Below, piece after piece: positions 25,985-34,444 of a DNA stretch of 64,000 bases. The DNA is from Terriglobus sp. TAA 43. GTDB lineage: Bacteria > Acidobacteriota > Terriglobia > Terriglobales > Acidobacteriaceae. Location: assembly GCF_000800015.1 (NCBI RefSeq), contig NZ_JUGR01000001.1, positions 744,001 to 808,000 on the forward strand, in the 5' to 3' direction. Numbering within the stretch: position 1 is the first letter of the stretch; the number at the start of each line of letters is the position of its first letter. Both the position numbers and the translations under genes were made by a program. The notes under the pieces are model-generated. The model had not been told where the DNA came from. It made no database searches and saw nothing but the letters and a program-made list of their open reading frames with translations.

Positions 25985-26866
25985 TTAGAGATAGTCGAAG
26001 AGGCTTCCCTTTTGCATCGCGGCGATCGTGCTCAGCAAGGCAGAACGTTGCGTAGTCACAGCCGAAAGCTCCGTTGCAAGCGTCGGTGTATCCGCAGACA
26101 GCAGTGTGGATTGTTGTGCCAGAACATTGGTCTTCTGTGCCGTGATGTAATCGCTCTCCCCCGAAAGGCGACTCTGCGCAGAATTCAAAACGGAACGTTG
26201 CGAAATGACACCATTCAGTGCGTCCCGTAAGCCGCTTACTAACGATGTAGCATTTGTCGTCGTCCCGCTCTGTAGTGCGGTAATGATGTTATTTAAGGCA
26301 TCAAATACAGACGTTCCGGAAGCAGTGAAAACGCTGCTCCCTGGAAGAGAGGTATTTACAGACCCGCCAGATGTCAGCGCAACACTTGTGATGTCTTGAT
26401 TACCGGTATAGGTCACATTTCCAGACGCATCTTCAGAGAAAGGGACTGCGGCGGAAGATCCGGAAAACAGATATGCGCCACCATAACTACTGTTCGCAAG
26501 CGAGAGGATCGAGTCACGAATAGCAGCCAGTGACTGCGCACTAATGTTACGAGTCGTTGCGTTCCCCGTATCGTTCAGCGCCCCCGTTGCAGTGCTGATA
26601 GCCGAGGTCAGCTGCGACACAACAGAGCCCAACGCAGTATCAGCAGCTTGCATGCGATTCGTCGCATTGCTGGCTGTGGACAGAAACGCCCCATCCTGTC
26701 GCAAGGTATCGGCCATGATAACCGCCTGGCCCGACGCCACGGGATCATCACCCAGCGAAGTAATGCGGAGACCGGATGACATTTCCTGCGAGATGCGTGT
26801 CTGCTGATCGCTCAGATTGGAGAGCGACGAAAGCATCTGTTGCAGCGAGGTCGTGCTATTCAACAT
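25985..26866 (-). CDS. flgL: Flagellar hook-filament junction protein FlgL
   Basis: 293 residues, flagellin-like fold. N-terminal coiled coil with N-S-T-T-S-L-Q-Q-M-L and Q-T-R-I-S-Q-E-M-S-S-G-L-R-I, and C-terminal helix with Q-R-S-A-L-L-S-T-I-A-A-M-Q-K. FlgL is the distal junction protein (HAP3) on which the cap and filament assemble. Preceded by AGGGGAGAT about 5 nt before the ATG, 18 bp after flgK. Last gene of the cluster. It could be mistaken for flagellin, but the context after flgK and the N-terminal pattern fit FlgL. Confidence 0.93.
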   Translation of the reverse strand: MLNSTTSLQQMLSSLSNLSDQQTRISQEMSSGLRITSLGDDPVASGQAVIMADTLRQDGAFLSTASNATNRMQAADTALGSVVSQLTSAISTATGALNDTGNATTRNISAQSLAAIRDSILSLANSSYGGAYLFSGSSAAVPFSEDASGNVTYTGNQDITSVALTSGGSVNTSLPGSSVFTASGTSVFDALNNIITALQSGTTTNATSLVSGLRDALNGVISQRSVLNSAQSRLSGESDYITAQKTNVLAQQSTLLSADTPTLATELSAVTTQRSALLSTIAAMQKGSLFDYL

Positions 26867-26884
26867 GAATCATCTCCCCTTGCG

Positions 26885-28240
26885 CTACGAGGCGGTGGTC
26901 TGCTGACCAAGGTTGATCGCCTGCGCCATTAACTCGTTCACAATAGAAAGCACCTTCGCCGCCGCCTCGTACGAACGCTGATACTGCGTCAGGTTTGCGG
27001 CTTCCGTATCCAACGAAACGCCTGACACATTCGCTACCTGCGTCGACGTTTGCGTCAGGACGGCATCGTTGGCGGACTTGGTTACGCTGGCACCCGATAC
27101 TGTTTGTCCCAACGATGTGATCATCGCTGAGAATGCTCCGGCCCCCGTTAGTGAACCCACGATTGCCTGTGATGCTACTGCCCCCATGGCGGCAGCATTG
27201 CTTCCATCTGAAGATGCCGCAATGCCAGCGCCGCTGCTGATGGCTAGCTGTAACGTCGCTGCCGTGCTGCCAGAGAAGACATTGCCTCCGGCATTCCCAC
27301 TGGCATCGGTTCCAGCAGCGTTCTGAGCATTCACTGCAGACGCAATCGCAGCGGCGACCGCATCCAACTGTTGCTGTACGGCGGGAATATCCTGGTCCCG
27401 AACCTGCAACAGGCCGCCTATGCTACCCGAGAGAATGGATCCTGTGACGTCATTTCCATTCGAAAGAATGTGAACATTGCCATTCACTGTAGCTGTGCCC
27501 ATATTGATCGCCTGCGTGCCACTCAATAAAGGTGTTCCATCAGACAGTGAGAGATTCACCGTTCCATCTGGTGCACTAACCGTATTTACATCGACCAATT
27601 TTGAAAGTGAAAGAACTGCCTGGTCGCGCTGATCCTGCAAGCCATCCGTGTCCTGTCCCCCAGATTGCTGAATCTGTTTGTTCAGCGATGCAATGTTCAT
27701 GAGGAGACTGTTGACCTGATCCACAGAGATACTAATTTGTTGATTCAGCGATGCCGTTTGCGAGGATACTTGCGAAGCCGTCCGATTCATCGTCGTAACC
27801 AGCGCCTGCGCAGCGGTGTAGACGGTCTGCCGCGCGTTGGTATCCGACGGCGACGATGCAAGCGAGGTCATACTGTTAAAGAAGTTGCTGATGGCAGCAC
27901 CAATCCCCGACGCATCATCACCAGAGCTATCGATCGTGAATAACGACTGCAGATTATCCAGCGCAGTCGTCCGGGCGGTGCTGGCGCTTGACGCCTCCGT
28001 AGCTTGTTGCAAGGATCGCTGCAAAACACGGTCCCGTTGTGCCGTAATGGTCGCCGTAACCCCAGAACTGGTCGACACACCGTTTACATTCACCGTGTCT
28101 GTATCGGAAAAACTGGCAACACGGCGCGTGTAGCCATCGGTATTTTGATTGCTGATGTTCGAAGCGGTCGCAGAAAGCGCGGCCTGGTCCGCTGCGAGGG
28201 CGCTTGAGCTGAGATGAAGCAGACCGATTAAAGAGCCCAT
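26885..28240 (-). CDS. flgK: Flagellar hook-associated protein FlgK
   Basis: 451 residues. N-terminal FlgBC-like rod motif A-L-S-A-T-A-S-N-I-S-N-Q-N-T-D-G-Y-T-R-R (about 22-41) and C-terminal helix S-G-V-S-L-D-T-E-A-A-N-L-T-Q-Y-Q-R-S-Y-E-A-A-A-K-V-L, both typical of HAP1. The middle is Ser/Ala/Gly-rich. It joins hook and filament. It overlaps the short upstream flgN-like gene by 13 bp, which suggests translational coupling. Confidence 0.95.
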   Translation of the reverse strand: MGSLIGLLHLSSSALAADQAALSATASNISNQNTDGYTRRVASFSDTDTVNVNGVSTSSGVTATITAQRDRVLQRSLQQATEASSASTARTTALDNLQSLFTIDSSGDDASGIGAAISNFFNSMTSLASSPSDTNARQTVYTAAQALVTTMNRTASQVSSQTASLNQQISISVDQVNSLLMNIASLNKQIQQSGGQDTDGLQDQRDQAVLSLSKLVDVNTVSAPDGTVNLSLSDGTPLLSGTQAINMGTATVNGNVHILSNGNDVTGSILSGSIGGLLQVRDQDIPAVQQQLDAVAAAIASAVNAQNAAGTDASGNAGGNVFSGSTAATLQLAISSGAGIAASSDGSNAAAMGAVASQAIVGSLTGAGAFSAMITSLGQTVSGASVTKSANDAVLTQTSTQVANVSGVSLDTEAANLTQYQRSYEAAAKVLSIVNELMAQAINLGQQTTAS

Positions 28241-28461
28241 GGGTTGTGCTCTTTCTGCGCGGTCACTTGCGATGAAATTCCCAAATGCACTTCCGCCATC
28301 CGCACCTGCCGCGAGAGGACACGGGCTGCATCAGATAACTCACGCAGGTTCAAACTCTGCGAATCGGCTCTTTGTGCCAACGCTGTCTCAACCAGGCGTT
28401 CCAACTCATCCGCATCCTGTCGAGCGAGCGCGCGCGACGCAGCCTGAACCAGTGTGTGCAT
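28228..28461 (-). CDS. Short FlgN-like protein between flgM and flgK
   Basis: 77 residues, almost entirely helical and charged (A-R-Q-D-A-D-E-L-E-R-L-V-E-T-A-L-A-Q-R). It occupies the usual place of flgN, the FlgK/FlgL export chaperone, starts 2 bp after flgM and overlaps flgK by 13 bp. FlgN is usually about 140 residues, so this is either a minimal version or an unrelated small protein. No motif proves the identity; the call rests on position and helical character. Confidence 0.55.
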   Translation of the reverse strand: MHTLVQAASRALARQDADELERLVETALAQRADSQSLNLRELSDAARVLSRQVRMAEVHLGISSQVTAQKEHNPWAL

Positions 28462-28463
28462 AC

Positions 28464-28766
28464 CTATTCCAGCATCGAAGTCAAAAGTTTGTCCGCCACT
28501 GCACCCGCGGAGACGTGATAGTTTCCGGAGTCAACCGCGGCCTTCAAAGAGGCCACGCGATCCGCGCGTACATCATCGGCATTAGCAGACGCCACTGCAA
28601 GAACACTGCCCGCGCCGCTAAAGTTGGCAACATCCTGCGAAGCCTGTGCTTTAGAAACGTCTGCAGCACTCGTTTTAGACTGCTTGTCCGCCTGTGACGC
28701 GCGCTCCGCCCGATCGACCAATCCGTTCGTCAGTGCGCTACTTCCGATCCCATTCGTCTGCGTCAT
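28464..28766 (-). CDS. flgM: Anti-sigma28 factor FlgM
   Basis: 100 residues. The conserved C-terminal half is clear: V-R-A-D-R-V-A-S-L-K-A-A-V-D-S-G-N-Y-H-V, then V-A-D-K-L-L-T-S-M-L-E. The N-terminal half is Ala/Ser/Gln-rich and probably disordered, as in other FlgM proteins. It holds FliA inactive until it is exported through the finished hook-basal body. Start overlaps the flgJ stop by 4 bp. FliA is encoded in the same cluster. Confidence 0.92.
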   Translation of the reverse strand: MTQTNGIGSSALTNGLVDRAERASQADKQSKTSAADVSKAQASQDVANFSGAGSVLAVASANADDVRADRVASLKAAVDSGNYHVSAGAVADKLLTSMLE

Positions 28767-29119
28767 CGAGAGTCCCCTTTCTCCGGCATATCGGCACCTT
28801 GGGAAATAACTTTAGGCGTTTGATCAATATTTTTTTGTTCGTGCGATTCCACGGCTTTCACCATCTTGTTGGCAAAGCCCAAAGCTCCTGAACGCGCTAG
28901 GGCACCCGCCATCGCCTCTACGCCATAGCTCTGCATGGGATTGGACGAACTTTCATCCGCGTCCTCTCCAATGGCCGAACCGTTTCCCAAGGGTTTCATC
29001 AACTCGCCCATCATCACCGCTTCAAACTGTTGCGCGGCCTGCACCAATTTTGTGTGCCGCAGTGCATTCGAAGAGTTCTCCGTTTGCGTGTCGACGATCG
29101 ATCCCAGAGAAACCATCAC
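28763..29119 (-). CDS. flgJ: FlgJ-type rod-binding protein without muramidase domain
   Basis: 118 residues comprising only the FlgJ N-terminal rod-binding domain: L-V-Q-A-A-Q-Q-F-E-A-V-M-M-G-E-L-M-K-P-L and G-V-E-A-M-A-G-A-L-A-R-S-G-A-L-G-F-A. Beta- and gamma-proteobacterial FlgJ carries a C-terminal peptidoglycan hydrolase that is absent here, as in many other phyla. Role: rod cap or scaffold in the periplasm. Overlaps flgI and flgM by 4 bp on either side. Confidence 0.9.
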   Translation of the reverse strand: MMVSLGSIVDTQTENSSNALRHTKLVQAAQQFEAVMMGELMKPLGNGSAIGEDADESSSNPMQSYGVEAMAGALARSGALGFANKMVKAVESHEQKNIDQTPKVISQGADMPEKGDSR

Positions 29120-30246
29120 AGCACCTCAATCTCTGCTTCCATGGCCCCGGCAGACTTCATCGCCTGGAGAATGGAGATCACATCACGCGCCGATGCCCCA
29201 ATCATCTGCAGGCTCCGTACAAGGTCCTCCACCGTCGAACCACCTTTCAGATCGATGCGATTCACGGGCTTGTCCTTCACGTCCACCTGCGTCTGCTGCA
29301 CTACCTTCGTCTGCCCCTGCGAAAACGAATTGGGCTGCGACACCTCAAACTCACTCACGATGTTCACTGCAAGACCACCGTGCAGAATAGATGCCGGCTG
29401 CAACACCACATTTCCGCCGATAACCACCGTCCCGGTTCGTTCATTCACCACAACCTTCGCTTTGGGGTACAGTGCAACCTCAATTGCTTCCACGCGGGAC
29501 AGCAGTTCCGGCACATCTTCGCCAGTCTTCACCTGCAATTCCACGCTGCGGCTGTTAATGGCATGTGCGGCAGGACGTGCCAACTCCTTGTTGATCGCAG
29601 ACGCAACCGACTCCGCACTATGAAAATCTGCGTCCTGCAGCAGGAACATAAAGCTCGTCTTGCCCGCAATCTCCAGAGCAACACCGCGTTCCACGGAACC
29701 TCCCTGGGGAACCCGCGCTGTCGTTGGGTGGTTCATCGACTTACTGTTTCCATTGGTGGAAACTGAATATCCACCAAGTACAAGCGGCCCTTGCGCTTCC
29801 GCATAAATCTTGCCATCAGCACCATAGAGCGGCGTCATCAAAAGAAGGCCACCCTCCAGACTGCGAGCATCACCGGCAGAAGAAACGGTCAGGTCAATCC
29901 GTGTTCCCGATCGTGCAAACGGTGGCAGCGATGCCGAAATAAACACAGCCGCCATATTCTGCACGCGGATGGAAGTGGCTGGAATGCTAACCCCCATGCG
30001 CAGTAGAGTCGCCGCCAGCGTCTGTGCAGGAAATGCCGTCTGCTGACTGTCCCCTGTTCCATTCAGACCTACGACAATTCCATAACCAACAAGTTGGTTT
30101 TCGCGAATGCCTTCAATGGATGCGATGTCCTTAATGCGCGCTTGCCGCTGCACAGCGGTAGGAACAGGGTCAGCAAGAAGTCGACGCTGGGCCAGCAATA
30201 GTAATGCGGCCATTGCAACAACACGGAATGTACGCGAACAAGTCAT
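29116..30246 (-). CDS. flgI: Flagellar P-ring protein FlgI
   Basis: 376 residues from the ATG at 30246; an in-frame ATG at 30267 would overlap flgH and is an alternative. Signal peptide M-T-C-S-R-T-F-R with a hydrophobic core, then the FlgI start R-I-K-D-I-A-S-I-E-G-I-R-E-N-Q-L-V-G-Y-G-I-V-V-G-L-N-G-T-G-D. The C-terminus is M-K-S-A-G-A-M-E-A-E-I-E-V-L. FlgI forms the periplasmic ring in peptidoglycan, which supports a diderm cell. Overlaps flgJ by 4 bp. Confidence 0.95.
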   Translation of the reverse strand: MTCSRTFRVVAMAALLLLAQRRLLADPVPTAVQRQARIKDIASIEGIRENQLVGYGIVVGLNGTGDSQQTAFPAQTLAATLLRMGVSIPATSIRVQNMAAVFISASLPPFARSGTRIDLTVSSAGDARSLEGGLLLMTPLYGADGKIYAEAQGPLVLGGYSVSTNGNSKSMNHPTTARVPQGGSVERGVALEIAGKTSFMFLLQDADFHSAESVASAINKELARPAAHAINSRSVELQVKTGEDVPELLSRVEAIEVALYPKAKVVVNERTGTVVIGGNVVLQPASILHGGLAVNIVSEFEVSQPNSFSQGQTKVVQQTQVDVKDKPVNRIDLKGGSTVEDLVRSLQMIGASARDVISILQAMKSAGAMEAEIEVL

Positions 30247-30250
30247 AAGC

Positions 30251-31012
30251 TCAAAAGATGAGTGCATGTTGCAGTAGTCGCACCAGCACGTTGGGCCGAT
30301 GCGTGTAATCCGTAACGATGCCATGGCCGCGCACCTGCAACGTTAAATCGCTGATGGAAGTGGAAAGAACACGATTCGCCTGCGAGATATCCTCTGGTCG
30401 CACCAGCCCACGCAAGACAACCGTCTGAGTCTGCTGGCTAAACTCCACCTGGCGCGCTGCCTCGATTAACAACATCCCATTCGGCAGCACTTCTATCACC
30501 TCGCCGCCGAGCACCGTGCTTAATGAGGAGTTGTTCTCGCTTTGCCCTTGGGCATTCAACGCGGACTGCGCGTTCATGTTGATGAGATTCTGCGCTGCCG
30601 AAGCAGCAGAGAGTTTTTGAAAGAGAGCCGACACCGCTGAACTTGCCGAGGAAGAACGGCTTCCTTTCACAGTCCCGTCGGTTGACGATTGCAAGCCTTC
30701 CGAAACCACTACCTGCACCAGATCGTGCGGCTGAAGCGCGCGCACATCGGCGGAAAGCCTCGAGAATCGGCTGCCATCTGTCCAGATCGCTCCAGCTGCA
30801 GGTTGGTTCGCCATCGATTCCGCGTGCACCCTTCGCAGGTACTCGTCGAGTGATCCCGCAGCAGGATCTTTCGCGGAACGCGTCGCACTCGACGCAGTGA
30901 CCACCTTGGCCTGCCCATGCATCACAACAATTCCCAACAGCAGAAGCGCGCCGGCGCTAGTCGCAATAAAGCGATACTGCAGCCTGTGCAGCGATACATT
31001 CGTGCGGTTCAC
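30251..31012 (-). CDS. flgH: Flagellar L-ring protein FlgH (no lipobox cysteine)
   Basis: 253 residues. FlgH features: S-L-D-E-Y-L-R-R, W-T-D-G-S-R-F-S-R-L-S-A-D-V-R-A, H-D-L-V-Q-V-V-V-S-E, and the C-terminal I-S-Q-A-N-R-V-L-S-T-S-I-S-D-L-T-L-Q-V-R-G-H-G. It forms the outer-membrane bushing. The hydrophobic N-terminus (about 17-31) lacks a lipobox, and no cysteine occurs anywhere in the protein, unlike the classical lipoprotein form. Overlaps the flgA stop by 4 bp. Confidence 0.93.
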   Translation of the reverse strand: MNRTNVSLHRLQYRFIATSAGALLLLGIVVMHGQAKVVTASSATRSAKDPAAGSLDEYLRRVHAESMANQPAAGAIWTDGSRFSRLSADVRALQPHDLVQVVVSEGLQSSTDGTVKGSRSSSASSAVSALFQKLSAASAAQNLINMNAQSALNAQGQSENNSSLSTVLGGEVIEVLPNGMLLIEAARQVEFSQQTQTVVLRGLVRPEDISQANRVLSTSISDLTLQVRGHGIVTDYTHRPNVLVRLLQHALIF

Positions 31013-31554
31013 GGCGTTACCTCTACCGAACCATCTGCACGCACCGTGCCACGAATTCTGTGTTCGGGTTCATCTGCGGACGTACCCGGATTTCGCTTCA
31101 ACACAAGCGAAATCGTTTTCCCGGCACTTCCGGCTTCCATCGCCCGCGCTTCCACTTCCATATGCATCACTGACGAAATGAAAACTGCATGCACCGACTG
31201 CCCTGGTTGAATCAGGATCAGGTGCGGAGCCTCAACGATGCGACGGTCAGTCACAACGTTTTTAGCTTCCGAATTGCTGGCAACTGAGTTGGCCATTCGA
31301 ACAGGCACAGAGATCGGCACAAGCACCGCAGGCGCATTTGGCATATCGCAACGGCGAACGCGAACCCAGGCACGGCGCAGTACCAAATCCACTTCCACAT
31401 CCTCCAGGCGATAGCCTGCGTTCCCCACGCTACTGTTTGTGTTTTCTCCAAGAGCAGCCCGCGCCGCCATCTCCGGCGTAGGAGCACATTCCGCCACGAG
31501 CGATGCAGGCAACAGACAAATACTAACCAGTAAGACAAGACGCCAGGATCGCAT
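31009..31554 (-). CDS. flgA: P-ring assembly chaperone FlgA
   Basis: 181 residues, N-terminal signal peptide (about 1-21) and a C-terminal SAF-like domain with V-V-T-D-R-R-I-V-E-A-P-H-L-I-L-I-Q-P-G-Q-S-V-H-A and G-K-T-I-S-L-V-L-K. FlgA guides FlgI assembly in the periplasm. It lies between flgG and flgH and overlaps both (1 bp and 4 bp). Sequence conservation is low, as usual for FlgA, so position adds to the call. Confidence 0.88.
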   Translation of the reverse strand: MRSWRLVLLVSICLLPASLVAECAPTPEMAARAALGENTNSSVGNAGYRLEDVEVDLVLRRAWVRVRRCDMPNAPAVLVPISVPVRMANSVASNSEAKNVVTDRRIVEAPHLILIQPGQSVHAVFISSVMHMEVEARAMEAGSAGKTISLVLKRNPGTSADEPEHRIRGTVRADGSVEVTP

Positions 31555-32342
31555 CAGCGCACCATGTTATTGACCTGCGAGTACATATCGTCCGCGGTCT
31601 TAATCACCTTCGAATTGCTCTCGTAGGCGCGCTGTGCCAGCACCATCTGCACGAACTCTTCCACAACATCGACGTTGCTCGCTTCCAGATAACCCTGCTG
31701 CAGCGTACCCAATCCTGTACTACCTCCAGGGTTGTCAACAATGGGAGTTCCCGAAGCACTTGTCGCAAGAAGCAAATTGCCACCAACGGAACTCAGCCCC
31801 CCTGGATTCGCGAATGTCGCCAACTGAATCTGTCCAAGTGTCGCCGCAGTTGTCTGTCCCGGAATCGTTGCCGTTACCACTCCGTATTGCGAGATGCTGA
31901 CATTGGTTGCATTCGTCGGAATCGTGATGGACGGCAACAGAAGCTCACCATTCGCATCCGTCATTTGCCCCGATGAATTCAGATGGAAGCTTCCATCGCG
32001 CGTATATGCCGTGGTGCCATCCGGCCGCGTCACCTGGAAGAACCCGGCTCCGCTGATCGCAAGGTCGAGCTGGTTCCCCGTCTGGTTAAAGTCTCCTTGC
32101 GTGTTTACGACTTCCGTTGACACCGCATGGGTCCCAAGCCCAATCTGCAATCCCGCCTGCGTTGTGCTTGTCGTCTGCGCTGCTCCAGGCGTTACAAGAT
32201 TCTGGTACATCATGTCTTCGAACTGAAGATTCCGACGACGAAAGCCCGTCGTCGATGAGTTCGCCAGATTGTTAGCAACCGTATCCAGGTTTGCCTGCTG
32301 TGCGCTCATTCCACTGGCGGCTGTGTACAGTGCACGAATCAT
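31554..32342 (-). CDS. flgG: Flagellar distal rod protein FlgG
   Basis: 262 residues, the standard length. N-terminal M-I-R-A-L-Y-T-A-A-S-G-M and V-A-N-N-L-A-N-S-S-T-T-G-F-R-R; central I-S-G-A-G-F-F-Q-V-T; C-terminal Q-G-Y-L-E-A-S-N-V-D-V-V-E-E-F-V-Q-M-V and Q-R-A-Y-E-S-N-S-K. Distal rod of the flagellar axle. Follows flgF by 23 bp. Confidence 0.97.
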   Translation of the reverse strand: MIRALYTAASGMSAQQANLDTVANNLANSSTTGFRRRNLQFEDMMYQNLVTPGAAQTTSTTQAGLQIGLGTHAVSTEVVNTQGDFNQTGNQLDLAISGAGFFQVTRPDGTTAYTRDGSFHLNSSGQMTDANGELLLPSITIPTNATNVSISQYGVVTATIPGQTTAATLGQIQLATFANPGGLSSVGGNLLLATSASGTPIVDNPGGSTGLGTLQQGYLEASNVDVVEEFVQMVLAQRAYESNSKVIKTADDMYSQVNNMVR

Positions 32343-32365
32343 CGCCTCACCTCTTTGTTCTTGCG

Positions 32366-33139
32366 CTAGACCCGGCCCAGCTCTTCCGCTGCGGTCTTGT
32401 CAAACTCGTTGTGAAAGACATTCAATGCCTTCTGCATCATTTCCGCCTGACGCTGGATCAGCATCAGCTGCATCGTTCCTTGCACGGCATCTTCGTTCCC
32501 GCCTTCCAATGCACCCTCACGCACCTCTGCATCGGCGGCCGTTGCCTTTGCGCCATCCCGGCTCACAAAGCGATTCGAGCCCGTAGCCGCCAGATCGGCT
32601 GCGTCGTAGTTCACAATGCCTAACTTCCCGACAATGGCACTGCCACCATCCGCTGCACTTACAGAAATGTCCCCGTTGCTGCCAACATGGACGTCACCAG
32701 TCGGTAAAACAATCGGTGCACCGGAAGCATTCAGGACAGGCTCGCCCTGTTGCGTTGTCAGCGTTCCTTCGGCTGCGCAGAGAAAGGAACCATCCCTTGT
32801 CAGTTGCGTGCCGTACGCGGTCTTGATCTGAAAAAAACCGCTTCCGTTCAACGCGATATCCAAAGGATTACCCGTCGTCGTAAGTTGCCCCTGCGCCAGA
32901 TTCAGCCGGGTTCCCCCGAGCATCGAGTACTGATTCACAGCGCTGCTCAACCCGTCACTTTTAGCCTCAGGGCTATAAGCCGCGAAAACACCACGAAAGT
33001 AGTTCTGCTGCGCGCGAAAACCATTGGTATTGGTATTCGCAAGATTATTGGCGGCAGTTTCCAGGGCCTGTGTGCGAGCCAGCAATCCGGTGTATGCCGC
33101 ATAAAGTCCACTGTCCATGCCTATGGACGATGCAATCAT
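32366..33139 (-). CDS. flgF: Flagellar proximal rod protein FlgF
   Basis: 257 residues (250 if it starts at the ATG at 33118, M-D-S-G-L-Y, which is the commoner FlgF start). Rod motif A-A-N-N-L-A-N-T-N-T-N-G-F-R; central L-N-G-S-G-F-F-Q-I; C-terminal G-A-L-E-G-G-N-E-D-A-V-Q-G-T-M-Q-L-M. Proximal rod component. First of the flgF-flgG-flgA-flgH-flgI block, downstream of the MshEN-domain gene. Confidence 0.93.
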   Translation of the reverse strand: MIASSIGMDSGLYAAYTGLLARTQALETAANNLANTNTNGFRAQQNYFRGVFAAYSPEAKSDGLSSAVNQYSMLGGTRLNLAQGQLTTTGNPLDIALNGSGFFQIKTAYGTQLTRDGSFLCAAEGTLTTQQGEPVLNASGAPIVLPTGDVHVGSNGDISVSAADGGSAIVGKLGIVNYDAADLAATGSNRFVSRDGAKATAADAEVREGALEGGNEDAVQGTMQLMLIQRQAEMMQKALNVFHNEFDKTAAEELGRV

Positions 33140-33173
33140 TCATCCACAACAATGCTTGTGGAGTTAGGACGAT

Positions 33174-34112
33174 TTAACGTTTCGCGGCATTCATGCTCCC
33201 GCCAGAAAGATGGAAGATGAAATCCATCACATCTTCTGTCTGGTGCAAGCCTCCAGCCAGCGCCGAAGGTTCCAACCACATTCGAACCCAGATCATGTTG
33301 CGCACGCGCGCCCACCGACTCTCCACCGGCGACTGGCGCTGAACCGTCCTGGTGAGCATCTGCACCAGGTCCACCTCATCTTCGCAATAGAACTCCTCCG
33401 CCGGAACGGAGGCCTGCTTCCTGATACTCTCCACCGCGGCAACAAAGTCGCTAACCGCAGCAATGCCAGCATCCACAGGACGATCGTGGATCCTGCGTAT
33501 GGCGAACACAGCCTGCGCGTCAGGTGCGTCTGCAAATGCAACGCTGATCGTGCCATCCGACTGCTGACGCAGAGGCAACATCTCCACCCCACGAAGCACA
33601 GCATACGGAGCAACGCACGCCATGCCATCGGGAATGCTTCCCTTAACATCCCACGCAGTGCACCCCCACTGCGCTGCAAGCCCCTGGACCAGGCGTTGTT
33701 CTGAGAGGCCGCAATGCTGCACGAGAACTGTACCGATACGTTCGCCGGTGTATTCTGCACGGTCGCGTGCAAACCGCAGCTGTTCTTGGGTAATAGCACT
33801 CTGCGATAACAACAACAGCCCCAAAGGAACGCGATGATTATGTTCAAGCCGCAAAGAATGGTTCGGCAAACCACGACGCACAAAGGATGCCACGCGCGCT
33901 TTCAGGCACTGCTCGCTGCAGCACCAACGCCCTTCCACGACCGGTCGAGTACGGCTTCTGAGTCCGAAACGAACCGGCAACGGAAGGCGCGAACCACAGA
34001 GACATGAACCCGCAGTCAAGTCACGGACTGCAAGTTCGGAGTCCCGCCTCTCTTCAGACGGCCTGTAGACAGAAGAAACGGTCGTTCCCAAGCGATGCAT
34101 TAGTGTAGACAT
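33174..34112 (-). CDS. MshEN-domain protein with N-terminal cysteine cluster, in flagellar cluster
   Basis: 312 residues, not a standard flagellar protein. A cysteine cluster at residues 37, 39, 64, 65 and 69 (C-L-C-G ... W-C-C-S-E-Q-C) resembles a zinc ribbon. Residues about 94-148 carry two tandem MshEN-type 24-residue motifs: P-L-G-L-L-L-L...A-I-T-x3-L, then R125-I-G-T-V-L-V...G-L-S-x3-L-x3-L-A-x-Q148, with the expected 29-residue period. MshEN domains (N-terminal part of T2SS/T4P ATPases) bind c-di-GMP. The following segment (about 160-208) continues the GspE N-domain pattern, but there is no ATPase. A GGAGAG site precedes the ATG; the start overlaps fliN by 13 bp. Likely a flagellar regulator sensing c-di-GMP; this is inference. 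Confidence 0.7.
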   Translation of the reverse strand: MSTLMHRLGTTVSSVYRPSEERRDSELAVRDLTAGSCLCGSRLPLPVRFGLRSRTRPVVEGRWCCSEQCLKARVASFVRRGLPNHSLRLEHNHRVPLGLLLLSQSAITQEQLRFARDRAEYTGERIGTVLVQHCGLSEQRLVQGLAAQWGCTAWDVKGSIPDGMACVAPYAVLRGVEMLPLRQQSDGTISVAFADAPDAQAVFAIRRIHDRPVDAGIAAVSDFVAAVESIRKQASVPAEEFYCEDEVDLVQMLTRTVQRQSPVESRWARVRNMIWVRMWLEPSALAGGLHQTEDVMDFIFHLSGGSMNAAKR

Positions 34113-34444
34113 CTAACACTCTCCAATCGCAGGCGAGGCACCGCTACTTCTGTCACTTGCAAGGCAAAATTGCCGCCCACTACCACAACTTCGCCACGTG
34201 CAACGATTCTGTCGCCGACCAGAAGATCAACCGGATCAGACACCAGCCGATCCAGCTCCAGCACGTCGCCGGCGTTCAATTCCAGAACTTCGGAAAGCAA
34301 CATCTCGCGACTACCGAACTGAATACGTGCCTCCATCTCAATGTCCAGAAAGGCATCGCCATCGCTTGTCAACAGCGATTCCACGGTAGGTTCTTTAAGC
34401 TCTCGCTCCGTTGCGGCATTGCTACCGCCATACATGTCGGTCAT
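34100..34444 (-). CDS. fliN: Flagellar motor switch protein FliN
   Basis: 114 residues: a short acidic linker and one SpoA domain with I-Q-F-G-S-R-E-M-L-L-S-E-V-L-E-L-N-A-G-D-V-L-E-L-D-R, P-V-D-L-L-V-G-D-R-I-V-A-R-G-E-V-V-V-V-G-G-N-F-A. C-ring base subunit that binds FliM and FliH. Coupled to fliM by a 4-bp overlap. A second short SpoA protein is encoded at 41770-42072. Confidence 0.95.
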   Translation of the reverse strand: MTDMYGGSNAATERELKEPTVESLLTSDGDAFLDIEMEARIQFGSREMLLSEVLELNAGDVLELDRLVSDPVDLLVGDRIVARGEVVVVGGNFALQVTEVAVPRLRLESVRCLH

